A stretch of 42,385 nucleotides of DNA. Origin: Akkermansia muciniphila (GTDB lineage: Bacteria; Verrucomicrobiota; Verrucomicrobiia; Limisphaerales; SXQI01). Position numbers and translations under genes: made by a program. Below, in pieces: positions 36,388 to 42,385 of the stretch (the first letter of the stretch is position 1; each line of letters starts with the position of its first letter). The stretch lies in the NCBI GenBank assembly GCA_945867235.1, contig CAMBHS010000007.1, positions 1-42,385 of the forward strand, in the 5' to 3' direction. The notes beneath the pieces are model-generated. The model had not been told where the DNA came from. It did no database searches and was given only the letters and a program-made list of their open reading frames with translations.

Positions 36388-38141
36388 CGAATGGTAAATC
36401 CATTAGCGAGCGTGAACGTGACGTTGCCCATTCCCGGAGGCCCGGGGAACACCACACTCACCGTCACCACGCCCAGAGTCGCTGTCGCTGGAATCGCAAA
36501 ACTAGCCGTCACCGTGGTGCCGTTGCGACTCAGATTGGACCCCGCGATCGTCCCCACGGTGGCCGATAGCGGATTCACGTTCGTTGGGGGTGCCATCCCT
36601 CCTAAAACCATCGCCAACGATACGGTGCTCCCTCGATTCCCCGAGTTAGGCGTCACACTCGTCAGAGCCGGCCCTCCACCTCCGCCACCGGGTCCCGGTC
36701 CTCCCGTCGTCGTGGTGTTTGTTACAGAATCAAAATTCGCCATCCCTGTTTGAACCAGACGAAAAAACGACTGATTTTCCGACGTGCCCGTGACCTTCGT
36801 CACCCGATTCCTCACAGGCACCACATCGGCAGCCACGGGGATCCATCCCGTGAATTGAGACGTCGATTCCACGCGGTAAGTTCCCCCTTCCAAGGCGCTC
36901 CACACCAGCGTCACCTCGGCGTTCGCCCATTTCGAAACCTCTCCCTCAATAGGCGACTGTGCCCCTCCCATATAATTTGTCGTCACCGTTTCTGCCAGAG
37001 TCGTGACGGCGGCTCCGGTGGGATTGCCATAAAATGCGCGGCCGATATTATACGGAAAAATGGGCGTTCCATTCGCCGCGATGCTGACAAAATAGGCATA
37101 CGTCCCGTTCGGAAATTCCGGCGTCACCGCGAATCGACCATTCCACTCGTCCAAATCAAAATCCGTACCTTGGATTTTTCCACAATCCCCGAGGTAAGCA
37201 TTATCCTCCATATAGCGTCCCAACGGATAGGCCGTTGAAACCGCAGGCCCGCTCTGAGTGGCAGCGACCGCATACAACCGCGTCGCCCACGCCGGGATCG
37301 AGGTGCGGCCCGATGCACTCAGGGTATCCGTGCCGCGCTCGCCGTTTCTCAATTGATAACCAGAAATCATCCGGCGCACACCGCTCGCGGCATTCGCGGC
37401 GTTGGCATAACCGTAGGGTCCATAAATCGGAAACCCATCGCGCACCCAGCCGAGGATGGGCGAATGCTGAGCGACCGCTCCCACAGATTCGGAGTAAGCC
37501 TGGGTTGTCGCATTAAATTCCACGTGGTCTCCCAGAATGTGCCGCAGTGCGATCGGGTTCGCGTGGTAGTGATACGCTCCGTTCCCCGGTTGGTGGGCAT
37601 TCGCAGGATCGAATGTTGGCCCCTCGTTCACATACGCATCGCGATTCCAATACCCCACCCCGTTGCCTTCCGCCGATCCTGTCCAAACGAATCCATCCCG
37701 CGAATCGAACATCGCCACGCCATCCACAAAATACCCGATCGATCCCAGATCCGTCAGGGCATGCGTCATGCTCGCTGTTCCCTGACGTGGAAGTCGATAA
37801 AACGCGTGTTGGTTGACAGGCAGATTCGGAAAGTTCGCCGGCCAAGGTCCCATCGTGTGCAACCCCAGCCCCGTCGTGCGCAGGTAAATCCAGTTCGCTG
37901 ACGAATACAACTCCTGCACCCCCGAGTAGGACGGCAGAGCCTGCGTTTGCGTCCCGTTGCTCCACGTCGTCGAGGTGCTCCGTGCCGATTGTGCGGCCGC
38001 GTTGGCGTAAATCCGGGCGTAACGTCCGGAATCCTTTGTAAGCCACGAATCTATCCGAGCATCCCCGGCATAGCCCCACCCGGACATCACCATCCCAAAC
38101 CCCAGCAGCGTTGCAAGGGAACCCACTTTATTCTTTCGCAT
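36384..38141 (-). CDS. Secreted YHYH-domain protein with C-terminal IPT/TIG-like domain
   Basis: The 585-residue protein has a signal peptide (about 1-26) and a YHYH domain spanning about 90-300. Its namesake YHYH is at 190-193 within NGAYHYHAN, followed by DGFPIYGPYGY at 235-245. The family's His/Tyr cluster is thought to bind metal, though no function is proven. A linker of repeated Gly and Pro near 485-497 leads to an IPT/TIG-like Ig domain (ALTSVTPNSGNRGSTVSL onward). It starts 7 bp after a strong hairpin and overlaps the MbnP-MbnH gene by four bases, so the two are coupled. Location outside the cytoplasm is consistent with its neighbours. Confidence 0.85.
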   Translation of the reverse strand: MRKNKVGSLATLLGFGMVMSGWGYAGDARIDSWLTKDSGRYARIYANAAAQSARSTSTTWSNGTQTQALPSYSGVQELYSSANWIYLRTTGLGLHTMGPWPANFPNLPVNQHAFYRLPRQGTASMTHALTDLGSIGYFVDGVAMFDSRDGFVWTGSAEGNGVGYWNRDAYVNEGPTFDPANAHQPGNGAYHYHANPIALRHILGDHVEFNATTQAYSESVGAVAQHSPILGWVRDGFPIYGPYGYANAANAASGVRRMISGYQLRNGERGTDTLSASGRTSIPAWATRLYAVAATQSGPAVSTAYPLGRYMEDNAYLGDCGKIQGTDFDLDEWNGRFAVTPEFPNGTYAYFVSIAANGTPIFPYNIGRAFYGNPTGAAVTTLAETVTTNYMGGAQSPIEGEVSKWANAEVTLVWSALEGGTYRVESTSQFTGWIPVAADVVPVRNRVTKVTGTSENQSFFRLVQTGMANFDSVTNTTTTGGPGPGGGGGGPALTSVTPNSGNRGSTVSLAMVLGGMAPPTNVNPLSATVGTIAGSNLSRNGTTVTASFAIPATATLGVVTVSVVFPGPPGMGNVTFTLANGFTIR

Positions 38142-38148
38142 ATTAAAT

Positions 38149-38172
38149 CCGTTCCGCCCTCCGGCGGAACGG
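38149..38172 (-). promoter_or_regulatory. Hairpin with GGAG in the loop before the YHYH gene
   Basis: CCGTTCCGCC and GGCGGAACGG form a perfect 10-bp stem. In the minus-strand transcript the four-base loop reads GGAG, and ATG 38141 begins 17 bases after it. The stem would hide or position the ribosome site, or reduce read-through from the EF-hand gene. There is no U-run, so it is not a standard terminator. Confidence 0.55.
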
Positions 38173-38191
38173 AGCCCCGCTAGCCAGGACC

Positions 38192-38935
38192 TTAAGGCCT
38201 CCTGTCACCGTTGGGAGGCTGCGGTCTTCCGCGCCCTTCCCCTCCGGGACCACCTTGTCCACCCTGCCCACCCTGTCCACCCGGCCGCTGCGGGCGATAT
38301 TCGTCAGGCGTCACCTTGCCATCGCCATTCTTATCCAATTTTTTCAAAGCCCTCGCCGCGTGCTCGATCTCATCGGCATCAAAAATTCCATCCCCGTTCC
38401 GATCAAGCGCGCCGAGAAGCGGCGGCATCGGACGCTGTTCACCCATGTTCCCCCGTGGACCACCAGGCCCGCCCGGTCCACCCTGTCCACGGGGTCCTCC
38501 AGGACCACCCCGCCCTGCTTCGCCCGGTCCAAATTCACGCCGCGTGATCTCGACTCTCCTCTGTCCTTCCCCCTCTCCACCTTCCAACCTCAGAGACCCT
38601 CCACGCCGCTGGATCACCTCGACCTCCATCCTCTCATCCTCCCCACGACCTCCCGGCGGTCTCCGATCCTTCAATTTTTTCGCCTGCTCCGGTGTCAGGA
38701 TTTTTTCCAGTTTCGATTTTGAGCTCGCCTCCAGTTCATCCAGCTTCTTCTGCTGTTCCTTCGTGATGTCCAGAGCCTCCCTCGCCATCGGCGGCAGCAG
38801 ATGAAACGCCCCCCCGGGACGACCCTGTCGGATGATACTCACATCCATTTCGCGAGGAGCTTTTTCATCCTTCGCCATTCCGATCAGAGAGGAGGCACCC
38901 AGTGCCACCGCGAGAAAAGTGACCTTTGTATTCAT
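38192..38935 (-). CDS. Secreted EF-hand protein with collagen-like Gly-rich segment
   Basis: The 247-residue protein has a signal peptide (about 1-20). A helical segment about residues 50-95 (DITKEQQKKLDELEASSKSKLEKILTPEQAKKL) resembles Spy/CpxP-type LTPEQ segments. A Gly-Pro-Arg/Gln-rich stretch (about 135-165) follows. Two EF-hands sit near the C-terminus, LDRNGDGIFDADEI and LDKNGDGKVTPDEY, each with the D-x-N-x-D loop. It ends in a Gly/Arg/Pro-rich tail. It is the first gene of an operon with the YHYH and MbnP-MbnH genes (50-bp gap to the former). Calcium binding is predicted from the EF-hand loops. A chaperone-like or scaffold role is only a guess. Confidence 0.8.
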   Translation of the reverse strand: MNTKVTFLAVALGASSLIGMAKDEKAPREMDVSIIRQGRPGGAFHLLPPMAREALDITKEQQKKLDELEASSKSKLEKILTPEQAKKLKDRRPPGGRGEDERMEVEVIQRRGGSLRLEGGEGEGQRRVEITRREFGPGEAGRGGPGGPRGQGGPGGPGGPRGNMGEQRPMPPLLGALDRNGDGIFDADEIEHAARALKKLDKNGDGKVTPDEYRPQRPGGQGGQGGQGGPGGEGRGRPQPPNGDRRP

Positions 38936-38970
38936 AGCATTTGTGTGTTGAGGAATTTAAGAACTGATTG

Positions 38971-39010
38971 AGTGTCCAATAAATTCAAGTTGTGGTATTT
39001 CTGGGACACT
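38971..39010. promoter_or_regulatory. Inverted repeat upstream of the EF-hand operon
   Basis: AGTGTCC (38971-38977) and GGACACT (39004-39010) are perfect inverted copies 26 bp apart. They lie 36-75 bp before the start of the EF-hand gene (-). This may be a two-site operator or a weak hairpin. No regulator is known in the window. Confidence 0.3.
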
Positions 39011-39059
39011 ACCACACCCCCACCAACCGTTCAACAAATATTCTTCCACACCCGCAACC

Positions 39060-39908
<849 letters not shown>

Positions 39909-39910
39909 GG

Positions 39911-39993
39911 AACCGCAGAGGACGCCGGGTTTCTCTTGGCGGGACGGAATGGGTTCCGTTTTTGCCTGAGGTGGGCGGCGTTCTCTGCGGTTT
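39911..39993. repeat. 83-bp MITE-like inverted-repeat element
   Basis: AACCGCAGAGGACGCC (39911-39926) and GGCGTTCTCTGCGGTT (39977-39992) are inverted copies with one mismatch and a 50-bp spacer. ATGG flanks the element on both sides (39907-39910 and 39994-39997), which looks like a 4-bp target duplication. No coding region is inside. A hairpin or terminator role is an alternative. Confidence 0.4.
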
Positions 39994-40028
39994 ATGGGCT
40001 GTGGGTTTTGCGGGTGGGGATGGGGGTG

Positions 40029-41063
40029 TTAGCTGATCGTGAGTTTGCGCAGCCCTACGGTGGAGGTGACCACGCAGTTGCTGTAATGTTCGACTGTGAG
40101 ATCGATCATTTTCGCACTAACGGCCTGCTCGTAAATGCGGTATTTGCCGCCGCTTTCGACCGCGCTCCAGAACCGTTTTCCGTGGCTGGGATCATCCGGC
40201 CCGAGTCCATCCTCGGCAAAGAATTCCAGCACGATGTCCGGCGTGACTTTCGATTTGGCGGTGGCGGTGTTTTGGTATCGCTCGCGGGAGATTCGGATGC
40301 CATCGACTCCGAGGAACCCGGCGAGCTCAGGTGCGGTCAACCCTGCTGAGGCGAACCCTCCTGCACTCGCCTGGGCCCGGTGGGCGATCAGGCGTTTGTT
40401 CCAAGCCACATCCCCGAACAGGAGTCGATTGGGTCTCACGCCGGAGTCGTCCACGGCGGCGATGAGATCGGTGAGGATTTCTTGATCCGGGTCCTTTCCG
40501 GCGGTGGTGTCCCACGTTTTGGCGGTGTTTGTCGCGGCTCCGGAGAGGGCGGTGATTGCCCGCCGCAATTCGCTGCGCAAAAGGCGTTGCAGCAAACGCG
40601 ACGTGAAGACCTCGCGCCAGTTCGGCATTCCGTCCACTTGGTCCAGATCGATCCGTAGGGTCAGTCCCTTGTTGTAAGTTTTTTCCAACTGGGTGCTGCC
40701 CTTGTAATCGACGCGTTTGAAGTCCGCCCCGATCGCGCGGAGGTCATCGGTTTCCGAGTAAAAGGCTTCGGCATTGTCCGCTTTCTTGAACTCGAATCTC
40801 CGACCCACTTGCACCGGGGGAAAGAGGAAATCGAGAGTTTCCTCGATTTGATTGGGGTCACGCCAACCGACAGCGTAGGCCGTCAGGGGCTCGGAAAAAA
40901 ATGAGGCGTTGAAGCGCGACTCATTCGCGAGGGCAACTTGCCCGGGGGTCATGCGTCCATTGTCCACCGCGAACCGTTCTTCGGGACGGAATGCGGCGAG
41001 CGTGTCGGGAGCACTGCGGATGGGGAGGTCTAATTGAGGTTCCGTTTTCATAGGAGTATTCAT
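40029..41063 (-). CDS. Phage major capsid protein (HK97-fold candidate)
   Basis: The 344-residue protein has an N-terminal part with a repeated-residue scaffold-like character. The core segment DDSGVRPNRLLFGDVAWNKRLIAHRAQ and the later PDIVLEFFAEDGLGPDD are typical of capsid proteins from Mu/lambda-related phages. It follows a decoration-protein gene and a Mu-I-like protease gene in normal head-gene order. The HK97 fold is inferred from the gene order and such segments, not from a known fold motif. A second Met at 41051 is an alternative start. No tail or portal gene follows within the window. Confidence 0.65.
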   Translation of the reverse strand: MNTPMKTEPQLDLPIRSAPDTLAAFRPEERFAVDNGRMTPGQVALANESRFNASFFSEPLTAYAVGWRDPNQIEETLDFLFPPVQVGRRFEFKKADNAEAFYSETDDLRAIGADFKRVDYKGSTQLEKTYNKGLTLRIDLDQVDGMPNWREVFTSRLLQRLLRSELRRAITALSGAATNTAKTWDTTAGKDPDQEILTDLIAAVDDSGVRPNRLLFGDVAWNKRLIAHRAQASAGGFASAGLTAPELAGFLGVDGIRISRERYQNTATAKSKVTPDIVLEFFAEDGLGPDDPSHGKRFWSAVESGGKYRIYEQAVSAKMIDLTVEHYSNCVVTSTVGLRKLTIS

Positions 41064-41081
41064 ACGAGTTTTAGGTGGATG

Positions 41082-41579
41082 TTAGATGACACGGAGGAAG
41101 TAAAAGGGATCGACCTCGATCACATCCCCCGCTGCACTCGCTGCGTCCAAGGCGCGACCCACGACATGATGCGTCCCTACGCCGCTCCCCAGAGTGGCGA
41201 TGCGTCCGGAGGCAGCGGGTTCCACCAAGGCTCCTTGCGCGATGGCTGCCGAGGCCACCATGCGGATCGTGAAACCGGCGCAGCCCAGCAAGGCGACATT
41301 GACCATGTCGCCCACGGCGGCGGCTTCGTCGGTGATGACGCCCATGGGGGTATCGATCGCCGCACAGACGTTGACGCGGTCGGTCGTGCTGCCGATTTTT
41401 CCGAGCAGATAGCGCTCGGTAATGATCGCATCGGAGGCTTTCGTGATCTGGCCCGCGTGGATGCCTTCGGCGATGTTGGCCAGCTTCACGCGGCGGTGCG
41501 GTTTGTTCTCCGCCAACCATCGTTTGCGGAGGCGTTGGTAAAGGCCTTTGAAGGCTCGTTTCATTCCATTTGATTTCAT
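41082..41579 (-). CDS. Phage capsid cement/decoration protein (DUF2190-like)
   Basis: The 165-residue protein has a basic N-terminus (MKRAFKGLYQRLRKR) and then a beta-rich domain with PMGVITDEAAAVGDMVNVALLG, AIAQGALVEPAASGRIATL and a final GDVIEVDPFYF. This pattern, G-V-x-GD-V with an A-x-GDxI-V close, is that of DUF2190 and lambda D-like decoration proteins. These stabilise the capsid. An inner Met at 41564 could be the start. It lies between the protease and capsid genes. Confidence 0.65.
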   Translation of the reverse strand: MKSNGMKRAFKGLYQRLRKRWLAENKPHRRVKLANIAEGIHAGQITKASDAIITERYLLGKIGSTTDRVNVCAAIDTPMGVITDEAAAVGDMVNVALLGCAGFTIRMVASAAIAQGALVEPAASGRIATLGSGVGTHHVVGRALDAASAAGDVIEVDPFYFLRVI

Positions 41580-41616
41580 GTTTCTACTTTCTCTGTTGTT
41601 TTATTGCGGGGACACA

Positions 41617-41637
41617 CACCCCGGAACACCCGGGGTG
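41617..41637. terminator. Hairpin between the protease and decoration genes
   Basis: CACCCCGG and CCGGGGTG pair over eight perfect base pairs around AACAC in the 68-bp gap. No U-run follows on either strand, so it is more likely a processing or attenuation site than a terminator. Confidence 0.35.
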
Positions 41638-41647
41638 AAATTGGGGG

Positions 41648-42385
41648 TCAGGAGGAGGCATGAGTTCCGGTGCTCATGAGTTCAAAAAGGCGCGGTTGAT
41701 CGGTTTTGACACCGGCCCACGCCGCGTCGTAACTCATGCCCTGCGCCATTTTTGCGGCGACGGCTTCGCGCACGCGGTGGGCTCGATCTCCTCCCGACAC
41801 GGCACCCGATCGACGGCGCGACAAGTGTCGTGTGTGGCACTGGGCCTCGACATGCAGGACCGATGGCGGGAGACCCTGTTGATTCGCGAGATGCCCGGCG
41901 GCAAATTCCTGGCGGAGACGCATTTCCTGGGCGGGGGTCGCCCATCCGCTTTGCAGGGTGGTTTCCATCCACGCGTCAAAATCTGTCGCCGCGATGGGGG
42001 CGGTGTTGGCCAACGGGGGGACGGGCAGGTTGGGTTGGTTGGTCAACCCTGCGGAGATCAATCGCACGGGGCGGAACAAGGGGCGACCGTCTCGCGAACC
42101 GATCGGCTCGGCTTCCCAGAATGGCGAATAAAATTTGTAATGTCCGCCTTGGATCAACGCCCAACCTTCGGCCGTCCAGTGGACGCGGGCATACAATCCA
42201 TCCGCCCGGGGTTCAAGATCGAGAATCCAACCATAGGCTTTTGTCTCCACCGTAGAAGGAGCGGCGTCAGGATGCCCCACGTAAAACGGCAACCCTCCAA
42301 AGCACCGCCCCAGCCTGGCCCAGAATGATTTGAAATTCTGGTGCAACATTGCCAATGCCGCCGCGTCCACCCGCTGCCATCCGCG
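41648..42385 (-). CDS. Mu-like phage protease/scaffold (Mu I homologue), 5' end missing
   Basis: The frame runs past the right edge. The visible part (over 240 residues) contains GLPFYVGHPD, TKAYGWILDLEPRADGLYARVHWTAEGWALI and YKFYSPFWEA, which match the Mu I/Mu-like_Pro family (DH-like motif, GWi-dl-dGL-a-V-WT, YSPvf). The protein is a head maturation protease, and its C-terminal part may be the scaffold. The C-terminus (MSYDAAWAGVKTDQPRLFELM) is typical too. It is the first visible gene of a head module that continues with the decoration and capsid genes. Confidence 0.72.
   Translation of the reverse strand, partial: RGWQRVDAAALAMLHQNFKSFWARLGRCFGGLPFYVGHPDAAPSTVETKAYGWILDLEPRADGLYARVHWTAEGWALIQGGHYKFYSPFWEAEPIGSRDGRPLFRPVRLISAGLTNQPNLPVPPLANTAPIAATDFDAWMETTLQSGWATPAQEMRLRQEFAAGHLANQQGLPPSVLHVEAQCHTRHLSRRRSGAVSGGDRAHRVREAVAAKMAQGMSYDAAWAGVKTDQPRLFELMSTGTHASS

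Noticed and set aside
38300-38560. Repeat-rich segment of the EF-hand gene as a non-coding repeat
   Set aside because: It is the coding Gly/Pro/Arg-rich stretch; the frame is open throughout.

Overview
The window reads as chromosome from a Verrucomicrobiota-like bacterium. This is inferred from gene content, not measured. The pointers are twin-arginine Gfo/Idh/MocA and sugar-isomerase proteins, a Gld-type ABC cluster with DUF4340 and AsmA-like proteins, a type IV prepilin-like protein with a C-terminal ADGH segment, a tiny Lys/Ala histone-like peptide and frequent starts without a Shine-Dalgarno. Most of the window is ordinary housekeeping. A restriction-modification pair and a phage capsid module are the clear accessory pieces.

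Layout. 1-3000 (+): a glycine-cleavage-H-like lipoyl protein whose frame is cut by in-frame stops, a CobW-family GTPase overlapping the H-like frame, and an MFS exporter. 3030-12650 (-): HtrA/Deg protease, ABC ATPase, ABC-2 permease, GldG-like protein, DUF4340 protein and a large AsmA-like protein, tightly spaced and probably one envelope or export operon. 12784-15082: DUF2851 (+) and PurU (-). 15396-17638 (+): Tat-exported oxidoreductase and sugar isomerase. 17648-20291 (-): GlgB and a secreted Dabb protein. 20495-23349: transketolase, a 36-aa lipoprotein (-) and YqgE. 23335-26279: UvrB (-) and a Sel1-repeat protein (+). 26811-31746 (-): tRNA-Ser(GGA), an Eco47II-like endonuclease, a cytosine-5 methyltransferase with its own helix-turn-helix, and MutS. 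31959-34564 (+): a 35-aa histone-like peptide, a PolB-like 3'-5' exonuclease, FabD and RNase HI.

34579-38935 (-) holds the most interesting unit. It is a three-gene operon of secreted proteins: an EF-hand/collagen-like protein, a YHYH-domain protein with a C-terminal IPT/TIG-like segment, and one polypeptide that joins an MbnP-like (copper-binding) domain to an MbnH-like di-haem peroxidase. MbnP and MbnH are usually separate adjacent genes in which the peroxidase converts a tryptophan of MbnP into a copper-binding kynurenine. Here both parts lie in one chain next to a His/Tyr-rich partner, which suggests a self-modifying metal-handling system. A strong hairpin with GGAG in its loop precedes the YHYH gene.

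39060-42385 (-): a prepilin-like protein, then an 83-bp MITE-like inverted-repeat element, then a phage head module (major capsid, decoration protein, Mu-I-like protease running off the window). No connector or tail gene follows the capsid gene within the window, so this is either a prophage edge or a remnant.

Several convergent pairs overlap at their 3' ends (DUF2851/PurU, YqgE/UvrB), so the genome is compact here. Start sites were chosen by homology pattern, ribosome-binding sites and spacing; alternatives are given per gene.
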